Below, piece after piece: positions 47,101 to 60,064 of a stretch of 64,000 nucleotides of DNA. Every line of letters begins with the position of its first letter. Within the stretch, counting starts at the first letter, position 1. Below the pieces are notes generated by a model. That model made no database searches, was not told where the DNA came from, and worked only from the letters and a program-made list of their open reading frames with translations. This stretch comes from Volvox africanus (taxonomy: Eukaryota > Chlorophyta > Chlorophyceae > Chlamydomonadales > Volvocaceae). Position numbers and translations under genes: made by a program. Location: contig BSDZ01000015.1 in NCBI GenBank assembly GCA_030268105.1, forward strand, positions 620,001 through 684,000. Direction: 5' to 3'.

Positions 47101-50100
47101 GGATTCGATCCGGGGCCCAGTGAAGCGGATCAGGGGATCCGCTCTCATTCATCATACGACCCGTCCCTCCCGTACGCCTTCTCCATGGTTCACTTCCTTC
47201 CGACGCCTTGCTGCCCCTCCCAGGGTACACCCATGCCCCAACCCACCTTGACACCAATGATGAACTCCTTAGCAGCTCCGTCCTTGATGTAGCGCAGCTT
47301 CGCGAAGTTGTTGCGAAAATCGGGCTTCTCCTCGTCAAAGTTGGGGGCTACACAGCGGGGAAAGAACAAACAAGTTTGTTCCTTGTGAGCTGTTACACGA
47401 TATGGCTACAAATACCCCTCCACCTGCGAGATTCCTCGCCTGTTTCAACGCCCGTGAGCCCCTTCCCCATTTTCCCCCGACCGTCATTTCCTTGGTTTAT
47501 AATACCTTCCCTCCACTCACTTGTGTCGAGGATGAGCACGTCCTTAGGTGCGAGCACGACGTCACTCAGTCGTCCGTCCTCGCGGCCGTTGCCTCTCTGA
47601 ATGGCAATGGGGACCAAACCGAAGCGACCCTGCCACTGCACCTGGCCCACCTCTCGGCCAATAAGATCGGAGTTCTCCGGGATGTCGATCTGAGGAACGT
47701 TCGGGTGATGATTCACACTTAAGCGTTACTAAGTTGTACACGTGGCTGTTGGTGAATTCCTTAATAGGTTGTTTGCCTCCGAAGTCAGCGTAACAAATCG
47801 ATTATAAAGATTACTTGTAAATGATTTAAGTGAGACAGCGTCATCTGGGACCGCAACAGTACGTCAGTTGACGGAACGTGTTAGTTTAGCGTCTCGCTTT
47901 GTATCGCATTCTTTATATCGCGCCGCCACCAGGGCAAATGCTGCGTGCCACAACACACGTAGTGTGCGGCCAGAATAGGGCTATGGCAATTCGCAAGTCA
48001 TGGTTCATGTCGTACCGCCTATAGGGCCGTACAAAGGCACTGCTCACCTGGATAAGCTTCCGATATGGTGAGCCGCCGTTGGGGTTTCCGCCGTTTTCAG
48101 GAATAATGAACTGTCCATGACTGCCCTCTTGTTCCTGTCAAGAAATTCAGGAATCGTATGACGGATCAGGAGCCTAGACACCCACTCATAAAGTTGTAGA
48201 CAGGGAGGCAGACAGACAATGCGGAGCGATGAACGACAGAGAACACGCCCACATCATGAGCATATGTTACCATGGGAACGATGCAGGTCGGGGTTAACGT
48301 GCCGAAAACGCCAAAACTTTAAACCAATTGCGATACCGAATAGATAGAGCCGTTTCGTCCTAAGAGTAATATCACTGGATGTCCACCATTGGGCTCGAAG
48401 CAGCCTGAATTTAAAGCAGCCTTGCCCGTTTGATATCATTGAAGGCAAGGAGGATGAAGAAAAACCCTTAACTTCACGATTAACAACGTACTTGCGTAAT
48501 GAGGCTGAGGCCAAACTCCTCCGCGACGAACTCCACCACATCGAGCTCGCCAGCGACATAGAGGATGTCATCCGAGTCCAACACGAAGCTGGGGTCGGGC
48601 TTCCTGCAGGCATCAATTGGGATTCGGCAAGAAATCTTTACCAAGGATGTAACCACTGACCGCAAGATCTTTAGGATGCGGGGAATCGTGATGTGATCCA
48701 ATCGGATGCTTCTGGAGGAAAATAACCCCGCCCTGAATGTTTAAGGACATATATGTTTACGATGCATCCCATACATGAGAGCCGGTAACCAGAACTTACG
48801 CAATGAAGGACGACTTCCGGTATATACCGGATATGGAAAATCCGATCTGGTGCAGCAGACCCGTGTCTTTCAGCTGCTTCTTAGCAATGGCAGCGGTAGG
48901 CAGCACGCGCACTGCCAGCAGCAAGTCCTTGGCGTATCGGGAGCTGTTGCCGGGAAGGAGGAACCTCTACAAATAGACGCGTTTGTCGGGAAACAGGGGG
49001 GGAGAGCAAGACAACGGACAAAGAGTTTTGGGGGCGGCAAGGAAGGGAGGAGACAGAGGGAGGGAGAAAGAGAGGTGAGCTGCGTGCTGACCGGATGCAA
49101 GAAGGCAGGGGTTAAAAATCGTTACGTCTGGACAAGGAGGGGACGAAGCCCTTGCCTAGGTGTGCAGAAACTTCGGAGAGCTCCAATTGGCACATTCTCC
49201 GTTTCTCGGTTTACATATATATGATGTGCATTCGTGGGCCTCGCAACGTCGCAAGTGTCTGAATGAGGTGCGCGCACCTGGGTAACAACGATGAAGATGA
49301 AGCCCCAAAGAGCGTACGGCACACCGTAGGGCGCAATATCGAAAATCTTGAACTTAGCATCCGCAAGCTTTTTGAGCTTGGTGTAGCGTGCATCCTGCAT
49401 CGACGTCGAGGGACGGAGGGGGTGACTTGCTCCTTGAGTTTACCAGCGAGGACACCAGGAGGTGTGAAATCATTGACACTGAGTGTAAATAGCCAAGAAA
49501 GAGAGTGATGAAATATGACACCCACCTGAAGGCCGACAATGACCAAGTTGGTCGATGTGCCGATAGACGTGCAGGTGCCTCCCAGTACGGCCGCGTACGA
49601 CAAGGGAATGAGCAGCTTCTTCGGGGGGACACCGCAGCGCCGTGCCCACGAGATCAAAACTGTCATGATGGATTGTAATGGTGAACATAGGGTGAGAGTG
49701 TGGTGAACATAGCCGCATCATTATCATATAAACTGATTTTGCTAGAGACCTTATGCATTAGGGTTTTAACCTGCCTAAATTCATCTTTGTGGCCACGGCT
49801 TTAATTTACGTCATGTGTCGTATAGTTCAACCGCGACCAGGGAACCGGACGGGCCAACAGCAAAGGGAAGGGGCTAACCATTATCGTAATGATATAAAAA
49901 ATTTAAACATTCATTTCTACCACAAACTCAAAAAATGATGCCCGATAGAACCTACGACAGCGCCGCGAGATATTACAGTAAACCACGCATCGACGCGGCC
50001 TCGCGCCGTACAAACTGCCCCACCGCTTCGCTTACTTGGAATCATGAAGGTCACGCATGGAGTGTTGTTCAGGAACGCAGACAGAACCATAACCGGGAAC

Positions 50101-50711
50101 ATGGAGCGTACCAGAGCCCAGTGCACCGAGCGAGAGCGACCGAGAACGTAGTTCATAATCAGCTCCAGGCCTATGGAGAGGACGAACACAAATCATTAAT
50201 CAATCAAATATCTTACAAAAGCACTGAATATCTGCCTGATTAGTCGCCGCACCTCCAGTTTGGGTTACACCCTCCGCGACGAGGTACAAGAAAATGACCG
50301 TAAGAAGGCCAGTATTGCCATATCCAGCTGCAGCCTTAGATACAGTAATAATGTTACCATTGAAAGCCGTTAAGAAGGAAAGGAGAATCGTAAAGGTGAT
50401 GTCGGGTCCGACCTGCGACCATGGACAGCAGCACAATTTTGACACGGCCATGTCGATGAGCGCCAGACGATATTGCTACACTAAAGTAATACTGAATCAT
50501 TACACACACGAACATTTAAAAGTTAGTGGGATGAGTTGCAGCCGACGTGAAGGTCAACCGCGACTTCAACCGATAACTGAGAAAGCAGCGCAAACGGGCG
50601 ATCGACAATCTATCTTCGAGTATTGCTCACCCAATCAGCTGCCATAAGCACGAATGATAACGCTGTAAAGGCGCATGTTACTATGCCAGGCCAACCAAAG
50701 GCGAGCCCCAT
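44107..50711 (-). CDS. SAC1/SLT-like Na+/sulfate transporter, tandem copy A
   Basis: Seventeen exons (minus) join in phase: 50711-50631, 50412-50253, 50170-50036, 49659-49526, 49394-49278, 48966-48800, 48603-48492, 48134-48048, 47689-47521, 47347-47247, 46997-46857, 46597-46371, 46192-46066, 45836-45634, 45355-45053, 44803-44725, 44424-44107; about 886 residues. Same architecture and same intron positions as copy B: N-terminal membrane half (about 1-209; [23 protein letters not shown]), cytosolic TrkA-C/RCK-like repeats (about 210-585; [51 protein letters not shown]), then the C-terminal membrane half ([30 protein letters not shown]) and a Ser-rich tail. The start MGLAFGWPGIVTCAF begins a membrane helix. 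Expected role: plasma-membrane sulfate uptake. In Chlamydomonas two SLT genes are also tandem neighbours as far as I recall, so this pair may be orthologous; I do not assign numbers. Confidence 0.9.
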
Positions 50712-51563
50712 CCTTCTAACGTTTGTTTTCGTTATATAATTTAGCTGCAAATACTAAATTATGTCTCATACTTGCTAAAGTAAGCTATTAATATTAATAT
50801 GAAATGCATGTCGTTCAGTTGAGCAGGCCGTTCCAGCTTTGCCTGTCGGTCAGGCCGTGGTTCAGGCATAGTATAAATTCGGCCAGGCCGTAGCGCTATA
50901 AGAAAGGACATTCCATACAATCACTAATTGCTACCCTAAGAAGTAAACGTCAAGTTGTCAGCGTAGTCAGGTGCATCGGATTAAACGGACCCAGCATTAG
51001 CTGATCAACTGTCTGTGCGCTCGCAGATCCCATCTGTCAAGAGATTATCATCGGATGAACGGCGCAATAAATGAAACATAATATTCTCAAGTTAACTTGA
51101 ATAATGACCATGTATGCAGATGGCTTTGTTTGTCCTCAGTCGTCCTCAACAGTCGCGTGGTAGACGGCAATAGCCGGTTTGGGCGCTATCATTGTCTATC
51201 AATTTAAGGTCGGTTGAGTATTAGTCAACCTTCCATTCGACTACGCTTTTCAGACCGCTACCTCGGATTAGTTCTGGGACCCCGGACCTCGGCCTTCCGC
51301 GGTTACCTTGGTAATATGACCTTCTCCGTGATGGGGGGGAAAGAGCCATGGACTGTTGTTCCGTTTATGTCATCTGTCCGTAAAATGATTGTTAGGGGGT
51401 CGTTAGGTCACACGTAACCTGACGGTTAAAGGTCATATGTGTACATGTTAGAGGGTATGAACGGGCCTCGGATGCGGCTAAGCACCTGGCTATAGATATC
51501 GTTTTACTTATACCTGAATATCCCAAACGGGGGGCTAAATTGATATCTAAATAGCATGATTTC

Positions 51564-51800
51564 ATATCTCGATGCGGGTGAGGGCAACGGTCTGGATATC
51601 TCGATGCGGGTGAGGGCAACGGTCTGGATATCTCGATGCGGGTGAGGGCAACGGTCTGGATATCTCGATGCGGCCTATGAGATATCTAGATGCGGCTAGG
51701 GGGGTTTCTGGATACCTAGACGAGACGAAAAGAATATCTAGATGCGGCTGAGGGGGGGGCGTCTTTGGTAGCTAGATGCGAGTCAAAAGACATATCGATG
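51564..51800. repeat. Tandem repeat, 32-base unit with degenerate flanking copies
   Basis: Three near-identical 32-base units (51564-51595, 51596-51627, 51628-51659), each starting ATATCTCGATGCGGGTGAGG. They are followed by several decayed copies keeping the core ATATCTAGATGCGGCT up to about 51800. Units abut with no spacers, so this is a minisatellite and not a CRISPR. Confidence 0.85.
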
Positions 51801-52977
51801 CAGCTTACGTATCTGGATCTTTAAATATGTCAAGCCAGCCTGGATCTTCACAGTAGTAAGCAGGCATAACTTCTGCTATCGTTCATGTGCTCCGAAACAC
51901 AAGACTAGCACGACTAGCACTGACAGTTGGGTCTCCCGGTGAAGTGTCGGGCTCTGTGTGGGACTATACGATACGTGAGATCCCACGTATCGTGGACGTT
52001 ACAAATAAAATGATCTTACAAAAAGCCACGAACCTGATCTCACATAATTTTCGGCAAACGCACTACACGCAGGACACCATTATACCTTGGACACTACGTC
52101 GAGTGACGTCGACCCAAAGCCACCAAAGAACTGTGAGTCATATTGCGTCATTCCATACTTGCTCCATTACGCAGCATTCTGGCTGACGCTCTGATATACC
52201 GATAATAAATATACGATTTCCAAGATGCATCCAAAGATGTCATGGTATGGGTGTTCTTGCATAGCATTTAACAACTTTTGCATGATTAAACAATTCGTAC
52301 GACCTTGCGCATGCCATTTCAGCTACTATAGACTTTGGAAATGGTAAATCACAATAGCAGCAATTATTCAGAACCTGGATCGCAACCTTTGCATCAAGCT
52401 CATGACTTGACCTGTCCAGGACAGGAAAACACACCTGAAGGAGGACATTCAGTAGCCATGGTTGTGTGTAGGATAGGGGGGTACATCACCCGTGGCCACT
52501 AACCTGGCAGTCCCTACCTTCCCCGGTGTTTCGGGGCACCCTCATCCAGTCTCCCATGCCGACTTCTCCGAAATCAGTGGTTTTCCCAGGTTCAGCACCC
52601 ATCACCAGCATCCAGCGGAATCTGCCGAATCAACTAAGGCGTCAACTCCGCTACTGGTTAGCTCGCAGGTCACTTTAATGGTGTATTGATAAATAGGCAG
52701 GCCCTGAGGGGAGACAATACACCTCATCCCCGGACGGATGTTCTAACCATGACAGGGATGCTATGCCAGAAATCGCACAGCAAAGTTGTTGGGGGCCGAA
52801 GAAAATTTTGCCTGCTCACTCCAGGCCTCACTCATTTCCTCCGTCCGTCCGTCACTCCGTCACTCCGTCCCTTCCTCCCCCTGTAGTAGTTGAGATCCGC
52901 AAATGTCTCTCGAGATGCTGACAGGGTGCTTCTGCACCTTGATATGGTGCTGGTGTGTGCCGTTCATGTACGACTAT

Positions 52978-53290
52978 TACCCCCCCCCTCCCTCCCTCTC
53001 CTCCTCTCCCTCCGTCTCTCTTCCCTCTCCCACCGTTCTTCCCTCCCTCCCTCTTCCATTCCCCATCGTCCCTCTGTCCCTCTTTCTCCCAGTCCCTCCC
53101 GTCCTCCCAGTCTCCCGGTCCTCCCTCCCTCCCTCCCTCCCCCGGTCCTCCATCCTTCGGTCCTCCCAGTCCCTCCCATCCCCCAGTCCCTCCTTTCCTC
53201 CCAGTCCCCCCCTCCCTCCCTCCCCCGATCCTCCATCCCTCGGTCCCTCCACTCCTTCCTCCGTCCATCATTTCTCCTCTCCCTCCCTTT
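52978..53290. repeat. CT-rich low-complexity tract
   Basis: About 310 bp of CCCTCCCTCC-type sequence mixed with CCAGTCCCTCC and CCGTC units. It resembles the larger tract at 5290-6745 but is more degenerate. Open frames across it are compositional. Confidence 0.85.
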
Positions 53291-54466
53291 AACCACGAGC
53301 TACCGCCACTCTTGTGCCAAAGGGTAGAGGACCCGTCCGATGGGTGGGCACTGGTGCACACGACCCCTGTCCTATGAAGCCATTTACTGCACAAAGGCAC
53401 GCCGCTAAGCCCTTAACACGGGCAGAAATTTCTGTTGCAGCATCTCCGAGTAGCGTGTTTAAATTAACCCAGATGAACGATAAAATGATATTCGACGCAC
53501 CCACCTGCTGGAAGCTTGACGGAATCAATGATCGTCGGTCCTATCTCTTACAGTCTCATATTAATTTTGATAATTGTCCGTTTAAAACCTGTGTGTTAAG
53601 TTCATATGACAAGACATGACTCGGTTCTCGGAAAGCTGATAGGATTTTGGAGTAATCAATTTTGCATTATTACCATGCGAAAATAGGAAAGAAAGACTTT
53701 AAGTAAATGCAGTCAGAGGATATTGAACAATAACATCAGAATGGAGAATAGCTGCACAAATTCTGTCGTGCTTGGATCCGGCAACTCCTTCGACAGTTTC
53801 CACTCCAGCCGTGCCGTTAGCATATGCAGACAACATACTTCAATGAGCTGGCCAATAAAAGATCACACAAATCGCTTTTTCAATACGTATAGTTTGACCA
53901 GGTCAGTTGCTTACAGGCTGTCTGTTGTGGTAACACTGGGTATCAAGAACGCATCCGGCAATTCCTTCCAAATTTCACCACAAAACTATTTCTTCGGAAT
54001 GCTGGGATGGGAGCGTTGTGAAACAGGAAGGTCAGAGGAGATGCTGGATGCAGCGCAAGTTGGACAGACTGAGGTATACAAGTATCTCCACTTTAGCCTC
54101 CATAATTTACAAAGTAGGAACGCGTCAACGTAGTTGTTGGGCTGAATGCAGCAGTCATGTTGTAACGAGGTCGTGGAGCGTTGTACCAAAAAAGGTGAAC
54201 CCTTCTTTGTATAGCAATGGCCATAGAGTAACAATACCACCACTTGTCTTCAGCTTTCCCGTTGTTATGTGAAATGTAATATAGCGCATGACGGGACGCA
54301 ACTTGTTCGTGTGTTCTTCCTTGCTTATCTAGAGGAAGCTCACTGTATTTGCGGGCCCATCATATAAATAAACCAGCGATAGAAAATGAATTGTCGATTT
54401 TATTAAGAAACCTGGAAACCAAGTCGCTTCTGTGCCACAGCCTAACACCAAGACCCAACTGAACAG

Positions 54467-56029
54467 GGACCGAGATCGTGAACGTGGATGGATTCAAGTT
54501 CATCCGAAAGCGCAAGCGAATATCGACCTGCAGTCAGGCTGCGGCGCCGCACGGTTCACCTGTTTTGTCAGGTCCAGAGCCAGCGCGCACACAGACGGTG
54601 CTTGCCCCGGACGGAGGTACTCCGGTTGCTGTCAATGAGCTTCCGTACAGTGATGTTAGTCACAAGAGTGGTGAACAGGCAGGTGAGCAGCTTGCCGAAG
54701 CAGAGGCAAGTGGGCTTCCGCTTCAACAGAACAGTAAGCCAGAACAGCCATCTGAGCCTACCAATCCCAAAACTATTGTGGAAACCCAATCACCAGTTGA
54801 AGAACAGCAGGAGCAGGAGCAACGGGAGCAGGAGCAGTTCTGTGAACAGGACCTGAACACTGTTGTAGGCAACTTGCTGAAGTTCATTCCGTCAGGGTGC
54901 CCAACGGCGTCCAGTGTGGCGTGGCTGCTGCGTGAAACACTGCGTATCGCGGTGCCACCGAGCGACGAAGATGGCCTGGCCGCTGCGGCCGCAGTGCTGC
55001 AAATTTTTCAAGAGAGCCTTGACCAGCAGGTAGCCGCCGCACAGCAACTTCTCCTTCAAGGTAGTCCCACAGATCTGCAGGAGTTTGACAGCTTGCCACC
55101 CATGGTTCGTAGCATGTGCGCGGCAGAACGCCATATGGCCAACCTGAGGCAGCAGCTATTCGAGCTTGAGCGCGAGGAGGCGGAGTGGATGGCCCTGGAG
55201 GAAAAGTACTGTTCGGGCGGCGGCTGTATCTGCTGTAAAGACGAAGCGGACGAAACAGTCGCCTTGTCTAGCGGAGATGGAGGAAAGGAATCACCTGAGG
55301 TTCACGTGGACTTGGAGGTACTAGAAGCCGCGCAGCGGCGAGCAGAACTTCAGCTATCGCTGCAGGTGAGCAAATGGAAGCTGATGGCATGTTGGTGCTG
55401 GCCTATCTTCGTCCCATGTAAATTTCTTCAGCAGTGGTATTCGAAGCTGTTTCCACGTCCCAGATATCCTCCAGAGCAGGAAAGCTTCTGGAAATCCATG
55501 GCAAACATAGTCAAATGCTCGAGTTTGTTGGTTAACATTCGTTCGTTCGCTGACTTGAACTCGCCGAACCATCGTGGTGAAAGGGTGCTAGATGCGCCGC
55601 CGCCCCATGTCGTCGTCGACGTGCTGCAGACTCTTTGCGCACTCCCTGTTTTCTCTCTATCTTCATGCTTTGGGCGCTGCTTCGCAGGTGGATGCTATCA
55701 ATGACATGCTGGATAAAGCGGAACTCATGGTAATTAGAGCGCAGCAAATGTGCGCAAGCCTGCAGGTATGCTGTGCGATGCATGCTGTCCTTTGGCATTG
55801 CAGCTGCCAAAGCCCCCTTAGCAACCTGCACCTTGTACGGTTACATAGGATGATTATGTCTCCTGGCTTGTCCCCATGGCCCCTGGTCCCGCAGGCCGAC
55901 TACCACAGGGACAATTTCCAGTCCTATGCTCATGTGAACTCGCCGAATGTCCTGGTGAAAATTCTGTCTCAGGCCTTGCCAACATCTGGTTTAGATTTCG
56001 TGCCAGCGTCGCAGCCCACCAACGACTGA
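54467..56029 (+). CDS. Unrecognised coiled-coil protein (5' end unresolved)
   Basis: Three exons: 54467-55365, 55688-55765 and 55895-56029. The frame starts after a TGA at 54460-54462 and contains no suitable ATG near its start, so a short upstream exon is likely. About 370 residues are visible. In order: a basic N-terminal motif DGFKFIRKRKR; a Gln/Glu-rich disordered stretch (about residues 60-125); a helical region starting NTVVGNLLKFIPSGC; a coiled coil (ERHMANLRQQLFELEREEAE) with a cysteine cluster GGGCICCKDE; then a second helical exon (VDAINDMLDKAELMVIRAQQ) and a C terminus ending QPTND. I do not recognise the family. A kinetochore MIND-type (DSN1-like) subunit is a weak possibility from the basic motif and helical layout. 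Exon 1 stays open past its donor, so intron retention could extend it to 55704. Confidence 0.6.
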
Positions 56030-57054
56030 GGAATGGGACTGTTGGCTATTCCAGATCCAATTTAATGCTGCAGTGTGTGCAATCGCGTGCATAGAACGAG
56101 ATGCCTCCACGTGCTGGTTGCACAATCGACAGGGTCCCACACCGTTTGTCATTTGTAACAATATCAACAGAACAATCATTTGCATCCTCGAAACTCTGCG
56201 ACTCATAACCCGCACACATTCGTACACGGGGCGCTTTCGCCACTCATGTCCATTACATGTTTTAACGCACACATAGCAGCCGTCCAAGCCTACCAGGAGA
56301 TGGCGAACGGCACGAGGAAACATCTGGGCCAGTCCGGTTTCAGTATCGTCATCATAAATACGTAAACATTGAGGTCCATGTCCATACGACCTCAGCCTAA
56401 TCGAGCATGCAGCAGTAACCAGTTGCTTCTGTTATCGCAATGGCACGCGACCCCAGATCTGAGCTGAGTTACAATACAGTCAAATAACGAGCAAACTGCC
56501 AGCGCGACAAAGCAGCATAAGATAAAGTATCCACTCTTCAATGCAGAAAGACGACGGACATGGTAGTACGCCAAATTGCATGCCGAATCATGGTCGGTAT
56601 TTGTCCCTTAAGCACCAAGCAAATAACCATACCCAGCCGCCGCATGTTCGGCAGCATTCCCCAGCATGTTGTCACCTTCCCCTGCTCTTTTTAATAATGG
56701 TATGTGGTGACCTAATGGAACTGAGCTTCAGTCCCATAGTCAGCTCAGTAAACTTCGCTCGCACAATTGACATCTGGTTGTGTCTTCATCCATACCCTGC
56801 CCTTCTGCCCGCCCCTGCCATGTCAAACACCGGCAGTGATAATATGAAGTCTTTTCCGTAGCTATAAGCTATGTAATGCCTTGTCCACAGGATCACAGAT
56901 AAGAGGAGTTTTGAGGGCAATGGCTTTCCAGCGGACTCCTACAGCCACCTCACAAGCTATACACACTATACGTGCATATACTAACCAGTAGCCTATCACC
57001 CGCGTGACAGATCCCGAATGCCGCCCGAGAACATACATCATGCGCCACCGCATC
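56030..57054. other. Convergent intergenic region
   Basis: About 1 kb between the stop codons of the coiled-coil gene and the MATE gene. No coding frame is supported. A minus-strand TGTAA at 56469-56473 is a possible end signal for the MATE transcript. Confidence 0.5.
56154..56158 (+). other. Candidate polyadenylation signal TGTAA of the coiled-coil gene
   Basis: TGTAA 125 bases after the stop codon at 56027-56029, at a typical distance for a volvocine 3' UTR. Confidence 0.5.
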
Positions 57055-60000
57055 TCAGAGCGTCAGCGTGGTCGGCTTGATAGGTGCAGCATCAAGGAGG
57101 CCTTCGGCCCCAAGTCGTCCGGTGCTGGCCATTAGCTCCACCTCCTCCTCAAGCTCGATCTCCAGCTCCCCCGAAGCTATGAGCGCCTTCGCGCGCTGTG
57201 CCTCGGCATTCCAATCGAATTTAAACACGATCCAGGACAGGATTAGGGACTGCAACGACGCAGTGCACGCCAGGCCCGTCCATAAACCCATGGCACCAAG
57301 GCCCATCCGGAACGCCAGCAAGCATGCAAAGGGCAACCCCAGGCCCCAGTACATGAACAAGTTGATTTGGGCGCCGATCTTCTGGCGACCGCATCCACGT
57401 AATACGCCAGCCAGAACCGTGTTCGCGCCCTCACCTGCGAGTGGACAGCAGGTCAATGACCACGACGGCAAGCAAAGACATCAACGTGAAACGGCGGGGG
57501 GGAGCAGGCCTTCGCCCAGGCCAACCGCCACTCGCCAAAAATCCATCAAGCCTGGAACTCGCCCAACGTCAGATAAACACCACGAACCAGCAATACCTTG
57601 CGTCACGCTCCAGCCTGCGACGTTGGCCAGTGGGCGCCCTTGCTGACCTCCCCTCAGAGGCCCGACCGCCGGGACCCCTCATACCTATAAGCGAGATAGC
57701 CAGCGTTGGCACCGCTTGGCTGGTGAGCAGTACCACCTCCCGGTCACCAGAGAAAAGCGCGCCGAGCTGGTCTCGGAACAGGAGCAACATGCCCGCGCAA
57801 ATGATCATGATGACCGTCCCCATGAGCACAGATACCTGCGTATTAAGCCACGCCTGCCGTGGTCGGCTGGCACCTGAGCGCGAGGAGCACATGCGTGTGG
57901 GCGTCCGTCATAAGCACGCATAAGGAACAGCACGTTCCAGTGGTGTTCTGTTTTTGATGCCAGCAACCAGAGCGCAGAGGATAAACATAGGATAAAGGAC
58001 TTCGTTTCTAATAAAGGTCACTAACAAATTTAATGTACAAGCCTTGCTCGCGACTTGACTGCATGAAGTTAAACTACTTCCTAAGCCTTTGCCAAAATCG
58101 CGCCGTGCCAATTTATTACCCTATGGCGACGACTTGCTGCCACCCACCTAGCTCGTTGCCGACCCGCGTGCTGACGCCCCCACTGAGGCCATGTGCCGCG
58201 AAGAAGCATAGCGCGTGTATATTGAAGGTTATACCCATCATGGACATCGTCATCTCCGGTCTAGGAAGCAATCCTGACAACATGACTATAATCTGCATGA
58301 AGCGAAAAAGAAATAGGAGGGACGAAGGAGGTCAATAAACTTTAGTTATACAATGGGACTGCCAATCACCCACATTTATTCATTTGCACAAGCATTACCG
58401 ACACTTTCAAGCCCGCTCGAAGCCCTTGGCTTCGTCGGGGCAGCACAATACGGTGCTCCGCTTCTCATGCACAACAACAGGGGGCTGACTTCGACCAACT
58501 GTTGCCGTTTCGGTCCAGGACTTGATGAACGTTGGATCACCCCTCCCTAAGGGGAGCACTCACCAATGCTGACATCTGGCGTATTACACCTAACTATTTC
58601 GCCTCACGTTATGCTGCTCCACTCGCCATCAGCCTGCATAACGACCCGTATTCACCAAACGGCAATACACTAGGAAGTCCCTTTCTAAATCTGAGCGGAC
58701 CCGGCGACTATTCCCAGGAGAGCGAGGTCTGTGGTTCTTCCGGCCCTGATTGTTGCCTGATCGCTATCTGGACCTACAGCGCGTTCTGGCGATGTGGACA
58801 CCTCAAAAGTAAAGGTCTCATTGGAAATTTTGGGCCAGCATTCTAGATTACGGCATGGCGAGCCATCTCTTCCACGTTCCTTCCCAAAGCCCAAAAGGAA
58901 GTGATGTTTTTACAGGTCACGAATCATAGCCAGCTGCTTCGCGGCCCACTCTCCCGAGCTGGTCCACCCACCTCGAAAGTCCACCAGTCTAGGCAAATCA
59001 TGACGGCTGATGGAATGGCAACCCGGATATAAAGGGGCCATTCGGACAAGCACTCCCTGCTCCATCCGGTCCAGGTACGCTTTGACGGCTCCTGGCCGTA
59101 CGTGTGGTAGAGCGTGAACAGCAGCAAGCCGAGACAGGAGCTCGCCTGAACGCACGCCCACGCCACCGCTGCGCCATCAAATCCCCAGGCACACCTGCAC
59201 AGTTGCGAAATCGCGAGTAAAGCATGCAAAGCTTTCAGGGAAAATGGATGACCTTAGTACGGCACGTGGGTGCCCACCTAAGCGTAGGGTGCGCAGATCC
59301 AAGATTGCGCCTCAAGGATGATGTCCAGGATATGACGTTGTGTGACGTTGCATTTCACTCCCGCCGCAAGGGCGCAAGATATTTCATAGCCCCATTTAAC
59401 AGCATAACATCTTAAGAGCATAGACCCTGCCAGTCCATACCGATGGCACCGACCTGAAGATGAAGTACCAAAGGTACAACGGCGTCAACAGGGTTGCAAT
59501 GAACGTGACGTACATCAGCGGTTGTACGACTGACTGAGATGCCAGGTAACGCCGCAGGCACTGCTCAAAGCCGTCCAGCACCAGGCATGGACTCAGCAAC
59601 ATGGTGAAGCGTCCCGCTGCTTTAGCAATGTGTGGGTCCTGGCCCATCGCTAGCATCAGGGATTCCGCTTTCCCCCACATGGCGATGCACAATAAGTTGA
59701 AGACGGTGGTGATGACTAGTGCACGTTGGGTAACGACCCCGACGGTCGCATACTTCTTTGCCCCATACGCTTGCCCACAGAAGGTTTCCATGGCTGTCAC
59801 AACGCCGAGCATGGGCGCGTTCCCACTGACGTTGTACAGTGTTTGGGATAGCACCAGTGACGACAGCTCCACAGGCCCCAAGTGACCAACGAACGCGGTG
59901 ATGATAAGCTCCTTAGCGAAAGTCATCACCTCCATTCCAGATAAGGGCCATGCTAGCGACCATAGCCTGCGCACACGCCGCGAGTCCCCCAAGGCCATAG

Positions 60001-60064
60001 CTGGAAGTAGCTGCAAGCAAACTTGGTTGCGCAAACTTCTCACCTTGTCGCTACCGATGTCCAT
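57055..60064 (-). CDS. MATE-family multidrug/metabolite efflux transporter
   Basis: Five exons (minus) join in phase: 60064-59454, 59194-58972, 58292-58148, 57873-57685, 57434-57055; about 515 residues. This is a full-length eukaryotic MATE transporter with about 12 membrane helices. Typical features: LAWPLSGMEVMTFAKELI near the N terminus, FVGHLGPVELSSLVL, the METFCGQAYGAKKY loop, VMICLDWWTFE in the middle (the plant CLEWW-like motif), and STRVGNELGG plus GEGANTVLAGVLRGCGRQK in the second half. MATE proteins export organic cations or metabolites in exchange for H+ or Na+; substrate and membrane cannot be read from sequence. The C-terminal tail is acidic (ELEIELEEEVEL). The start MDIGSDKVRSL is the first ATG of the frame. 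Confidence 0.92.

Larger units (their letters stand above)
50712..54466. other. Intergenic region with repeats, no gene recognised
   Basis: 3.7 kb between the divergent copy A transporter and the coiled-coil gene. It contains a 32-base tandem repeat block and a CT-rich tract (listed separately). The first coding exon of the coiled-coil gene probably lies near its right end but I could not fix it; one candidate is the frame starting MLDAAQVGQTE at 54042-54074, followed by a good donor. Confidence 0.5.

Noticed and set aside
51564..51800. CRISPR-like array
   Set aside because: Units are directly abutting with no spacers and the context is eukaryotic.
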